The notes beneath the pieces were generated by a model. The model was given only the letters and a program-made list of their open reading frames with translations. It made no database searches and was not told the DNA's origin. The translations under genes and the position numbers were made by a program. A stretch of DNA of 64,000 nt from Asterias rubens (taxonomy: Eukaryota > Echinodermata > Asteroidea > Forcipulatida > Asteriidae), in NCBI RefSeq assembly GCF_902459465.1, contig NC_047066.1:16061047-16125046 (forward strand). The letters run 5' to 3'. Numbering within the stretch: the stretch's first letter is position 1; each line of letters begins with the position of its first letter. Below are positions 11,664 to 23,270 of this stretch, in pieces.

Positions 11664-12590
11664 TTGTCTGATTCAGTACTCGCAATTTTTTGCATAGTTC
11701 CCAAAGAGCAATTGCAATGAAACTTTCAGGGATTGAAGGTTATGGTGCAATAATGGTCCTAAAGCAAGGATGTCATGATGACCTCATCACTGGTCACGTG
11801 ATGTCATCTTAAAGGTATTTTTTGTTAAATGTTTGAAAATCTATATCAAATCAGCCAAACGAGACCGTACGTTTCTGTTTGCGGGATGTGGTAGGGATAA
11901 ATTAGGTCTTCATTTTGTTTCGTGTGCGTGACCTCACATGACCTCTACTTCCGGTTGAAACGGGCAAAAAACGGAAGTGCCCTGTAACTCAAAAGTGGTA
12001 AAAGTTATGAAGTTGCTTTCCAAGGACGTAAGTGTCTAGCAAGGGTGGGCAGTTCAAAAAAAATATTGATGACGTCACAAATTGCAACAGCGCCCTCTAG
12101 CGGCAGGTTGAAAACTCGTCAAAATGGACTTTTTGAAGATGTGTGTGCTGAAGTTTTTTGTAATCACTTCAAATTTTACGTACACGTTAACTGTCAGGCA
12201 GCCATCTATGTGTGAAGTTTCAGATCAATGACGTCATCGGGGATCACGTGACGCGGCCTTAAAGGTGCACTTTTTGAACTAATATAATTCCCCAAGTAAC
12301 TATGCGATCATGTTGAAACTTTAAAGGTTGTTGGATATGGACAAGTTCTTGTGAATTGTGATATGACGTCATGATGACGTCATCACATGATTTTTTATGA
12401 TTTTTTCAATTTTTGCACCTTTAAGTCATAAAATGCTATCCGAACATGGTATAATCCATATTATTTTTTTAAATAGACTGGATTGGTCATAACTACTTTA
12501 ATGCAAAGAGAATTTCAAATGAAGTGGAATTTTTTTTTTTTTTCTTAACGAAACAGCTCTGCATTTGTGCACAAATGCAATTATGTCTAG
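11414..12590 (+). mobile_element. Array unit 1 (with fourfold 5' leader)
   Basis: The leader hairpin AGCTGTTTCG...CGAAACAGCT occurs four times (11415, 11471, 11527, 11566), followed by a T-rich tract and the body from GAGCAATTGCAATG (about 11705). The 3' end has CGAAACAGCT, then the 18-bp palindrome GCATTTGTGCACAAATGC at 12561-12578 and CTAG at 12587-12590 followed by T. Hairpin plus CTAG|T is the 3' signature of Helitron-type elements; the subterminal inverted repeat GCTGTTTCG/CGAAACAGC recalls Helentron-derived HINEs. The body is nearly identical to unit 10. Confidence 0.6.
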
Positions 12591-13513
12591 TTTTTGTTCG
12601 GTTTTTTATTTGGTTGTTTCAGGATTATTCAGTACTCGCATTTTTTTGCATGGTTCCTAAAGAGCAATTGCAATGAAACTTTCAGTGATGAAGGGCATTG
12701 GTGCAAGGAGGGTCCTAAACGAAATTCGTCATGATGACATCATCACCGGTCACGTGACGTCATCTTAAAGGTGTTTTATTTAAATCTTTGAACATCTATA
12801 TCAAATCAACCACAATAGACCGTAGATTTCTGTTAACGGGATTAGGTAGGAATAAATTAGGTCTTTATTTTATTTTGTGTGCGTGACCTCACATGACCTC
12901 TACTTCCGGTCGAAACGGGCCAAAAACGAAAGTACCCTGTAACTCAAAAGTGGTAAAAGTTATGAATTTTTTTCTCCGGGATAAAAGTGTCTAGCAAAGG
13001 TGGGCAATTCAAAAAAAGTATTGATGACGTCATAAATTGCAACAGCGCCCTCTAGTGGCAAGTTGAAAATTCTTCAAAATGGACTTTTTGAAGATGTCTG
13101 TGGCGAAGTTTTTGGTAATCACTTTAAATTTTACACACACGTTTACTGTCTGGCAGGCATCATATGTGTGAAGTTTCAGATCAATGACGTCATCGGGGGT
13201 CACGCGACGCAGCATTAAAGGTGCACTTTTTGAAGTCGTATAACTCTCGAAGAAATGACGCCATTATGTTGAAATTATGTAGATCATTAGATATTGGAAA
13301 GTTCTCGTGAATTATGAAATGACGTCATGATGACGTCATCACATGATTTTTAATGATTTTTTTAATTTTTACACCTTTAACACACCAATTGCTATCTGAA
13401 CATGGTGTAATCCAAATTATTTCTTTATCTATGCCACATTTGGGCAAATTGCTTTGAATACACAACAAATAACTTAAAACTCAAATGAGAAATTTGAAAT
13501 GTTATTGACGAAA
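12591..13513 (+). mobile_element. Array unit 2 (divergent, 3' end truncated)
   Basis: Same body in the same orientation but more diverged (for example AGTGATGAAGGGCATTGG after the anchor). The 3' hairpin is broken after GTATTTGTGCA, and a 41-bp minisatellite follows directly. Confidence 0.6.
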
Positions 13514-13596
13514 CAGCTATGTATTTGTGCAATGCCATAAGGTTGCATGCCAAAGCCTCACGCACACATTGTTGTACACGAAGTACATGTACAATA

Positions 13597-13826
13597 CCAT
13601 GCCAATGTGCGTAATCATTTGTACACGAAGTACAATGCCATGCCAATGTGCGTAATCATTTGTACACGAAGTACAATGCCATGCCAATGTGCGTAATCAT
13701 TTGTACACGAAGTACAATACCATGCCAATGTGCGTAATCATTTGTACACGAAGTACAATGCGATGCCAATGTGCGTAATCATTTGTACACGAAATACAAT
13801 GCTATGCCAATGTGCGTTATCATTTG
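13597..13826 (+). repeat. 41-bp minisatellite, about 5.6 copies
   Basis: Period 41 with CCATGCCAATGTGCG at 13597, 13638, 13679, 13720, 13761 and 13802 (last two slightly altered). Copies are adjacent, without spacers. It replaces the 3' end of unit 2 and the 5' end of unit 3. Confidence 0.85.
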
Positions 13827-14612
13827 AGAGCAATTGCAATGAAACTTTCAGGGATTGAAGTATATGGTGCAATAATGATCCTAAAGCAAGGATGTCATGA
13901 TGACCTCATCACCGGTCACGTGACGTCATCTTAAAGATGTTTTATGTTAAATGTTTGAAAATCTATATCAAATCAGCCAAACGAGACCGTAGGTTTCTGT
14001 TTGCGGGATGTGGTAGGGATAAATTAGGTCTTCGTTTTGTTTTGTGTGCGTGACCTCAAATGATCTCTACTTCCGGTTGAAACGGGCAAAAACGGAAGTG
14101 CCCTGTAACTCAAAAGTGGTAAAAGTTATGAAGTTGCTTTCCAAGGACGTAAGTGTCTAGCAAGGGTGGGCAGTTCAAAAAACATATTGATGACGTCACA
14201 AATTGCAACAGCGCCCTCTAGCGGCAGGTTGAAAACTCGTCAACATGGACTTTTTGAAGATGTTCGTAGTGAAGTTTTTTTGTAATCACTTCAAATTTTA
14301 CACACACGTTACCTGTCAGGCAGCCATCATATGTGTGAAGTTTCAGATCAATGACGTCATCGGGGGTCACGTTACGCGGCCTTAAAGGTGCACTTATTTC
14401 ACTATTATAACTCCCTAAGTGATTATGCGATCATGTTGAAACTTGGTAAGTTGTTGGATATTGACAAGTTCTTTTGAAATGTGAAATGACGTCATGGTGA
14501 CGTCATCACATGATATTTTATGATTTTTTCAATTTTTGCACCTTTAACACATAAATTGCTATCTGAATATTATGGTATAACCCAAATTATTGTTTTATTT
14601 ATGCCACATTGG
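13827..14612 (+). mobile_element. Array unit 3 (interrupted)
   Basis: The body is almost identical to unit 4 (both share the variants TGAAGTATATGG and CACTTATTTCAC). Alignment with unit 4 breaks at 14612/14613, after TTATGCCACATTGGG, where foreign sequence begins. Confidence 0.65.
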
Positions 14613-15906
14613 GTCTATCGGTCTATCGGTCTATCGGTCTATTCAGATAGCGTCTTGTATGTGGATTGGGTTTCAAGTCTCTGCCTTACTGCGCAGCTTT
14701 TCTCTACTTGGAAAACACGAGCGTGTAATCACAATATTTTTATCAACCAATCATTTAATAAAAAGGCAAACGAGTTGTTTGTGTTCTAGACAACCTTGAA
14801 TACAAACTTTCATAAAAGGTTGTCTGCATTCAGATTTCAATTCCATGTAATCAGATTTCAATTCCATGTAATGCAAGTTCAATATTGTTAACCAACAGGG
14901 TGTGACTATTTCGGGCTGTTGCATTTCGTCATGACTTGCACAATATGTTTGTCACAACAAACGGGAAAGTTCAGGGGGTGCCCCTATGTGTTCAAACCCA
15001 TTGTAATAAATTTAAAGGGAAAGCTGACGGAAATGTACACGCTGGCATCATGTTAAAGCTATTGGACCCTTTCGGTAAACAGTATTGTCCAAGGCCCACA
15101 CTTCGTGTATCACAACATACATGTGTATATATAAAATAACAAACCTGTGAAATTTAGGCTCAATCGGTCATCGGAGTCGGGAGAAAATAACGGGAAAATC
15201 CACCTTTGTTTCCGCACGTTTCGCCGTGTCATGACATGTGTTTACTATAATCCGTAATTCTCGATATCGAGAATTGATAATTGTTTAATGTTTTCTCAAA
15301 AAAGTAAAGCATTTCATGGAATAACATTTCAAGAGACGTCTTTTACCATTACCTTCTGTAAACCCTGTAAGTTATTTGTAAATCTGTGAACTTGTGTGTA
15401 TATTTATAATGGCTTTAAAGCCATTGGACCCTTTCGGTACAGAAAAAAAAAGTTCACAGATTTACAAATAACTTACAGGGTTTACAGAAGGTAGTGGTGA
15501 AATACTTCTCTTGAAATATTATTCCATGAAATGCTTTACTTTTTGAGAAAACAGTAAAACAATATAAATTCTCGTTAACGAGAATTACGGATTTATTTTA
15601 AACACATGTCATGACACTGCGAAACGCGCGGATACAAGGGTGGGTTTTCCCGTTATTTTCTCCCGACTCCGATGACCGATTAAGCCCACATTTTCACAGG
15701 TTTGTTATTTGATATAGAAGTTGTGATACACGAAGTGTGGGCCCTGGACAATACTGTTTACCGAAAGGGTCCAATGGCTTTAAAAGGGATTTGATGCATA
15801 GGTGATGTCAAAGTATTATTTGGTTTGGGGTATAACACCATGTGTAAATATACTTGCTGGTATGTTCTTCTGAAAACTTGTCTTGCTTTTTATTCTACTA
15901 CCGCAG
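14613..15906. mobile_element. Foreign insertion in array unit 3, containing a large foldback
   Basis: It begins with four TCTATCGG-type octamers (14613-14641). It contains a long inverted repeat at 15052-15783 with ends TTAAAGCTATTGGACCC and ...GGGTCCAATGGCTTTAA, and a tail (15820-15905) matching the repeat at 1668-1790. The next bases are a truncated array leader, TAGCTGTTTCGTAGCGAAG. Short ORFs here are not coding-like. Confidence 0.6.
15052..15783. repeat. 732-bp foldback with TTAA ends
   Basis: The two arms pair almost throughout: CCGTAATTCTCG near 15250 with ACGAGAATTACGG near 15575, and TTACAAATAACTTACAGGG near the centre. The central 60 bases carry another copy of the terminus (GCCATTGGACCCTTTCGG at about 15420). 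Arms share short blocks with the TTAA MITE family (CACAGGTTTGTTATTTGAT, GATGACCGATT), so it is a related TTAA-ended family that may have formed by head-to-head joining. Confidence 0.6.
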
Positions 15907-15942
15907 AGTAGTTTTTTAGCTGTTTCGTAGCGAAGTACAATG

Positions 15943-16008
15943 CCATGCCAATGTGCGTAATCATTTGTACACGAAGTACAATGCTATGCCAATGTGCGTA
16001 ATCATTTG
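15943..16008 (+). repeat. 41-bp minisatellite, second site, 1.6 copies
   Basis: Same unit as at 13597-13826 (starts 15943 and 15984), again directly before an array body. This suggests duplication of minisatellite plus body together. Confidence 0.8.
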
Positions 16009-16897
16009 AGAGCAATTGCAATGAAACTTTCAGGGATTGAAGTATATGGTGCAATAATGATCCTAAAGCAAGGATGTCATGATGACCTCATCACCGGTCA
16101 CGTGACGTCATCTTAAAGATGTTTTATGTTAAATGTTTGAAAATCTATATCAAATCAGCCAAACGAGACCGTAGGTTTCTGTTTGCGGGATGTGGTAGGG
16201 ATAAATTAGGTCTTCGTTTTGTTTTGTGTGCGTGACCTCAAATGATCTCTACTTCCGGTTGAAACGAGCAAAAACGGAAGTGCCCTGTAACTCAAAAGTG
16301 GTAAAAGTTATGAAGTTGCTTTCCAAGGACGTAAGTGTCTAGCAAGGGTGGGCAGTTCAAAAAACATATTGATGACGTCACAAATTGCAACAGCGCCCTC
16401 TAGCGGCAGGTTGAAAACTCGTCAACATGGACTTTTTGAAGATGTTCGTGGTGAAGTTTTTTTGTAATCACTTCAAATTTTACACACACGTTACCTGTCA
16501 GGCAGCCATCATATGTGTGAAGTTTCAGATCAATGACGTCATCGGGGGTCACGTTACGCGGCCTTAAAGGTGCACTTATTTCACTATTATAACTCCCTAA
16601 GTGATTATGCGATCATGTTGAAACTTGGTAAGTTGTTGGATATTGACAAGTTCTTTTGAAATGTGAAATGACGTCATGATGACGTCATCACATGATATTT
16701 TATGATTTTTGTTATTTTTGCACCTTTAACACATAAATTGCTATCTGAATATGGTATAACCCAAATTATTGTTTTATTTATGCCACATTGGGCAAATTGC
16801 TTTGAATACCCAACAAACTAAAAACTCAGTTGAGAAATTTGAAAATTTTAATGGCGAAACAGCTCTGCATTTGTGCACAAATGCAATTTAGCTCTAG
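16009..16897 (+). mobile_element. Array unit 4
   Basis: Near-identical to unit 3 but with the complete 3' end: palindrome GCATTTGTGCACAAATGC, then CTAG at 16894-16897, then TT and the leader of the next unit. Confidence 0.7.
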
Positions 16898-17918
16898 TTA
16901 GCTGTTTCGTAGCGAAGCGCAGCGAAACAGCTCTTGTTTTTGTTAAAGTTTTTTTTATTATTTTTTTTTTTTTTTTTTTTTTTATTTGTCTGTTTCAGTA
17001 CTCGCAATTTTTTGCATAGTTCCCAAAGAGCAATTGCAATGAAACTTTCAGGGATTGAAGGTTATGGTGCATTAATGATCCTAAAGCAAGGATGTCATGA
17101 TGACCTCATCACTGGTCACGTGACGTCATCTTAAAGGTGTTTTTTGTTAAATGTTTGAAAATCTATATCAAATCAGCCAAACGAGACCGTAGGTTTCTGT
17201 TTGCGGGATGTGGTAGGGATAAATTAGGTCTTCATTTTGTTTTGTGTGCGTGACCTCACATGACCTCTACTTCCGGTTGAAACCGGCAAAAAACGGAAGT
17301 GCCCTGTAACTCAAAAGTGGTAAAAGTTATGAAGTTGCTTTCCAAGGACGTAAGTGTCTAGCAAGGGTGGGCAGTTCAAAAAAAATATTGATGACGTCAC
17401 AAATTGCAACAGCGCCCTCTAGCGGCAGGTTGAAAACTCGTCAAAATGGACTTTTTGAAGATGTGTGTGGTGAAATTTTGTGTAATAACTTCAAATTTTA
17501 CACACACGTTAACTGTCAGGCAGCCATCATATGTGTGAAGTTTCAGATCAATGACGTCATCGGGAATCACGTGACGCGGCCTTAAAGGGGCACTTTTTGA
17601 AGTCGTATAACTCTCGAAGTAATGACGCCATTTTGTTGAAACTTTGTAGATTGTTAGATATTGGCAGGTTCTCGTGAATCGTGAAATGACGTCATGTTGA
17701 CGTCATCACAAGATTTTTTAAGATTTTTTCTATTTTTGCACCTTTAACACATAAATTGCTATCCGAACATGGTATAATCCAAATTATTTTTTTAAATAGC
17801 CTGGATGGGTCATGACTGCTGTAAAAAAATGAATAAAAATTTCAAATTCAGTTGACAAAATTTAAAATGTCATTAACGAAACAGCTCTGCATTTGTGCAC
17901 AAATGCAATTATGTCTAG
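16898..17918 (+). mobile_element. Array unit 5 (full, with leader)
   Basis: Starts with leader hairpin AGCTGTTTCG...CGAAACAGCT, T-rich tract, body, 3' hairpin, CTAG at 17915-17918. Confidence 0.7.
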
Positions 17919-18699
17919 TTTATTATTGTTTTTTTTATTTGTCTGATTCAGTACTCGCAATTTTTTGCATAGTTCCCAAAGAGCAATTGCAATGAAACTT
18001 TCAGGGATTGAAGGTTATGGTGCAATAATGATCCTAAAGCAAGGATGTCATGATGACGTCATCAGCGGTCACGTGACGTCATCTTAAAGGTGTTTTATGT
18101 TAAATGTTTGAAAATCTTTATCAAATCAGCCAAACGAGACCGTAGGTTTCTGTTTGCGGGATGTGGTAGGGATAAATTAGGTCTTCATTTTGTTTTGTGT
18201 GCGTGACCTCACATGACCTCTACTTCCGGTTGAAACGGGCAAAAAAAGGAAGTGCCCTGTAACTCAAAAGTGGTAAAAGTTATGAAGTTGCTTTCCAAGG
18301 ACGTAAGTGTCTAGCAAGGGTGGGCAGTTCAAAAAAAATATTGATGACGTCACAAATTGCAACAGCGCCCTCTAGCGGCAGGTTGAAAACTCGTCAAAAT
18401 GGACTTTTTGAAGATGTGTGTGGTGAAGTTTTTTGTAATCACTTCAAATTTTACACACACGTTAACTGTCAGGCAGCCATCATATGTGTGAAGTTTCAGA
18501 TCAATGACGTCATCGGGGGTCACGTGACGCGGCCTTAAAGGGGCACTTTTTGAAGTCGTATAACTCTCGAAGTACTGACGCGATTTTGTTGAAACTTTGT
18601 AGATTGTTAGATATTGGTAGGTTCTCGTGAATTGTGTAATGACGTCATGTTGACGTCATCACAATATTTTTTATGATTTTTCCATTTTTGCACCTTTAA
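17919..18699 (+). mobile_element. Array unit 6 (short form)
   Basis: Same body but ends at GCACCTTTAA, lacking the last ~175 bp (hairpin and CTAG). The next unit follows immediately after a T run. Confidence 0.65.
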
Positions 18700-19648
18700 T
18701 TTTTTTTTTTATTTGTCTGATTCAGTACTCGCAATTTTTTGCATAGTTCCCAAGGAGCAATTGCAATGAAACTTTCAGGGATTGAAGGTTATGGTGCAAT
18801 AATGATCCTAAAGCAAGGATGTCATGATGACGTCATCAGCGGTCACGTGACGTCATCTTAAAGGTGTTTTATGTTAAATGTTTGAAAATCTATATCAAAT
18901 CAGCCAAACGAGACCGTAGGTTTCTTTTTGCGGGATGTGGTAGGGATAAATTAGGTCTTCATTTTGTTTAGTGTGCGTGACCTCACATGACCTCTACTTC
19001 CGGTTGAAACGGGCAAAAAACGGAAGTGCCCTGTAACTCAAAAGTGGTAAGAGTTATGAAGTTGCTTTCCAAGGACGTAAGTGTCTAGCAAGGGTGGGCA
19101 GTTCAAAAAAAATATTGATGACGTCACAAATTGCAACAGCGCCCTCTAGCGGCAGGTTGAAAACACGTCAAAATGGACTTTTTGAAGATGTGTGTGGTGA
19201 AGTTTTTTGTAATCACTTCAAATTTTACACACACGTTAACTGTCAGGCAGCCATCATATGTGTGAAGTTTCAGATCAATGACGTAATCGGGGGTCACGTG
19301 ACGCGGCCTTAAAGGTGCACTTTTTGAACTAATATAACTCCCTAAGTGATTATGCGATCATGTTGAAACTTAGTAGGTTGTTAGATATTGGCAAGCTGTC
19401 GTGAATTGTGAAATGACGTCATGATAACCTCATCACACGATTTTTTAAGATTTTTTCTATTTTTGCACCTTTAACACATAAATTGCTATCCGAACATGGT
19501 ATAATTCAAATTATTTTTTTAAATAGCCTGGATTAGTCATAACTGCTGTAAAAAAAAATGAATAAATTTCAAATTAAGTGGAACAAAATTAAAAATTTAT
19601 TTCAACGAAACAGCCTCTGCATTTGTGCACAAATGCAATTATGTCTAG
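18700..19648 (+). mobile_element. Array unit 7 (full form)
   Basis: Complete body and 3' hairpin, CTAG at 19645-19648, no leader hairpin. Confidence 0.65.
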
Positions 19649-20426
19649 TTATTGTTTTTTTTATTTGTCTGATTCAGTACTCGCAATTTTTTGCATAGTT
19701 CCCAAAGAGCAATTGCAATGAAACTTTCAGGGATTGAAGGTTATGGTGCAATAATGATCCTAAAGCAAGGATGTCATGATGACCTCATCACTGGTCACGT
19801 GACGTCATCTTAAAGGTGTTTTATGTTAAATGTTTGAAAATCTATATCAAATCAGCCAAACGAGACCGTAGGTTTCTGTTTGCGGGATGTGGTAGGGATA
19901 AATTAGGTCTTCATTTCGTTTCGTGTGCGTGACCTCACATGACCTCTACTTCCGGTTGAAACGGGCAAAAAACGGAAGTGCCCTGTAACTCAAAAGTGGT
20001 AAAAGTTATGAAGTTGCTTTCCAAGGACGTAAGTGTCTAGCAAGGGTGGGGAGTTCAAAACAAACATTGATGACGTCACAAATTGCAATAGCGCCCTCTA
20101 GCGGCAGGTTGAAAACTTGTCAAAATGGACTTTATGAAGATGTCTGTGGTGAAGTTTTTTGTAATCACTTCAAATTTTACACACACGTTAACTGTCAGAC
20201 AGCCATCATATGTGTGAAGTTTCAGATCAATGACGTCATCGGGGGTCACGTGACGCGGCCTTAAAGGTGCACTTTTTGAACTAATATTACTCCCTAAGTG
20301 ATTATGCGATCATGTTGAAACTTAGTAAGTTGCTGGATATTGACAAGTTCTTTTGTAATGTGAAATGACGTCATGATGACGTCATCACATGATTTTTTAT
20401 GATTTTTTCCATTTTTGCACCTTTAA
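19649..20426 (+). mobile_element. Array unit 8 (short form)
   Basis: Truncated at the same GCACCTTTAA point as unit 6, so units 6-7 and 8-9 form a repeated short-plus-long pair of about 1.73 kb. Confidence 0.65.
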
Positions 20427-21374
20427 TTTTTTTTTGTTTTATTTGTCTGTTTCAGTACTCGCATTTTTTTGCATAGTTCCCAAGGAGCAATTGCAATGAA
20501 ACTTTCAGGGATTGAAGGTTATGGTGCAATAATGATCCTAAAGCAAGGATGTCATGATGACATCCTCAGCGGTCACGTGACGTCATCTTAAAGGTGTTTT
20601 ATGTTAAATGTTTGAAAATCTATATCAAATCAGCCAAACGAGACCGTAGGTTTCTGTTTGCGGGATGTGGTAGGGATAAATTAGGTCTTCATTTTGTTGT
20701 GTGCGTGACCTCACATGACCTCTACTTCCGGTTGAAACGGGCAAAAAACGGAAGTGCCCTGTAACTCAAAAGTGGTAAAAGTTATGAAGTTGCTTTCCAA
20801 GGACGTAAGTGTCTAGCAAGGGTGGGCAGTTCAAAAAAATTATTGATGACGTCACAAATTGCAACAGCGCCCTCTAGCGGCAGGTTGAAAACTCGTCAAA
20901 ATGGACTTTTTGAAGATGTGTGTGGTGAAGTTTTTTGTAATCACTTCAAATTTTACACACACGTTAACTGTCAGGCAGCCATCATATGTGTGAAGTTTCA
21001 GATCAATGACGTCATCGGGGGTCACGTGAAGCGGCCTTAAAGGTGCACCTTTTGAACTAATATAACTCCCTAAGTAACTATGCGATCATGTTGAAACTTG
21101 GTAGGTTGTTAGATATTGGCAAGCTTTCGTGAATTGTGAAATGATGTCATGATAACGTCATCACACGATTTTTTATGATTTTTTCTATTTTTGCACCTTT
21201 AACACATAAATTGCTATCCGAACATGGTATAATTCAAATTATTTTTTTAAATAGCCTGGATTAGTCATAACTGCTGTAAAAAAAATGAATAAATTTCAAA
21301 TTAAGTGGAACAAAATTTAAAATTTTCTTAACGAAACAGCCTCTGCATTTGTGCACAAATGCAATTATGTCTAG
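20427..21374 (+). mobile_element. Array unit 9 (full form)
   Basis: Complete body, 3' hairpin, CTAG at 21371-21374, followed by a T run of about 40 bases. Confidence 0.65.
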
Positions 21375-21383
21375 TTTATTATT

Positions 21384-21424
<41 letters not shown>

Positions 21425-22352
21425 TTGTCTGATTCAGTACTCGCAATTTTTTGCATAGTTCCCAAAGAGCAATTGCAATGAAACTTTCAGGGATTGAAGG
21501 TTATGGTGCAATAATGGTCCTAAAGCAAGGATGTCATGATGACCTCATCACTGGTCACGTGATGTCATCTTAAAGGTATTTTTTGTTAAATGTTTGAAAA
21601 TCTATATCAAATCAGCCAAACGAGACCGTAGGTTTCTGTTTGCGGGATGTGGTAGGGATAAATTAGGTCTTCATTTTGTTTCGTGTGCGTGACCTCACAT
21701 GACCTCTACTTCCGGTTGAAACGGGCAAAAAACGGAAGTGCCCTGTAACTCAAAAGTGGTAAAAGTTATGAAGTTGCTTTCCAAGGACGTAAGTGTCTAG
21801 CAAGGGTGGGCAGTTCAAAAAAAATATTGATGACGTCACAAATTGCAACAGCGCCCTCTAGCGGCAGGTTGAAAACTCGTCAAAATGGACTTTTTGAAGA
21901 TGTGTGTGCTGAAGTTTTTTGTAATCACTTCAAATTTTACGTACACGTTAACTGTCAGGCAGCCATCATATGTGTGAAGTTTCAGATCAATGACGCCATC
22001 GGGGATCACGTGACGCGGCCTTAAAGGTGCACTTTTTGAACTAATATAATTCCCCAAGTAACTATGCGATCATGTTGAAACTTTAAAGGTGGTTGGATAT
22101 GGACAAGTTCTTGTGAATTGTGATATGACGTCATGATGACGTCATCACATGATTTTTTATGATTTTTTCAATTTTTGCACCTTTAAGTCATAAAATGCTA
22201 TCCGAACATGGTATAATCCATATTATTTTTTTAAATAGACTGGATTGGTCATAACTACTTTAATGCAAAGAGAATTTCAAATGAAGTGGAATTTTTTTTT
22301 TTTTTCTTAACGAAACAGCTCTGCATTTGTGCACAAATGCAATTATGTCTAG
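21375..22352 (+). mobile_element. Array unit 10 (near twin of unit 1)
   Basis: Shares with unit 1 variants seen in no other unit (GATGTCATCTTAAAGGTATT, GTGTGTGCTGAAG, TTTTACGTACACG, AATTCCCCAAGTAAC). I count only a few differences in about 950 bp. CTAG at 22349-22352. Confidence 0.7.
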
Positions 22353-23270
22353 TTTTTTTTTTTATTTGTCTGATTCAGTACTCGCAATTTTTTGCATAGT
22401 TCCCAAAGAGCAATTGCAATGAAACTTTCAGGGATTGAAGGTTATGGTGCAATAATGATCCTAAAGCAAGGATGTCATGATGACCTCATCACTGGTCACG
22501 TGACGTCATCTTAAAGGTGTTTTTTGTTAAATGTTTGAAAATCTATATCAAATCAGCCAAACGAGACCGTAGGTTTCTGTTTGCGGGATGTGGTAGGGAT
22601 AAATTAGGTCTTCATTTTGTTTCGTGTGCGTGACCTCACATGACCTCTACTTCCGGTTGAAATGGGCAAAAAACGGAAGTGCCCTGTAACTCAAAAGTGG
22701 TAAAAGTTATGAAGTTGCTTTCCAAGGACGTAAGTGTCTAGCAAGGGTGGGCAGTTCAAAAAAATTATTGATGACGTCACAAATTGCAACAGCGCCCTCT
22801 AGCGGCAGGTTGAAAACTCGTCAAAATGGACTTTTTGAAGATGTGTGTGGTGAAGTTTTTGTAATCACTTCAAATTTTACACACATGTTAACTGTCAGGC
22901 AGCCATCATATGTGTGAAGTTTCAGATCAATGACGTAATCGGGGGTCACGTGACGCGGCCTTAAAGGTGCACTTTTTGAACTAATAGAACTCCGTAAGTG
23001 ATTATGCGATCATTTTGAAACTTGGTAAGTTGTTGGATATTGACAAGTTCTTGTGAATTGTGAAATGACGTCATGATGACGTCATCAAATGAATTTTTAT
23101 GATTTTTTTCAATTTTTGCACCTTTAATTCAAATTATTATTTTTAAATAGCCTAGATTAGTCGTAACTGCTGTAAAAAAAATGAATAAATTTCAAATTAA
23201 GTGGAACAAAATTTGAAATTTTCTTAACGAAACAGCCTCTGCATTTGTGCACAAATGCAATCGTGTCTAG
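22353..23270 (+). mobile_element. Array unit 11 (last)
   Basis: Small deletion in the 3' third (about 23107-23130). The hairpin is intact and the final CTAG is at 23267-23270, followed by TTGTACTTG, which resumes the LTR-like sequence. Confidence 0.65.

Noticed and set aside
17367..22024. A 72-codon open frame repeated six times in the array (17367, 18320, 19094, 20046, 20822, 21806), looking like a conserved small protein
   Set aside because: It opens at GTG, not ATG, lacks splice or start context, and is conserved no better than the non-coding parts of the same repeat. It is an echo of the DNA repeat.
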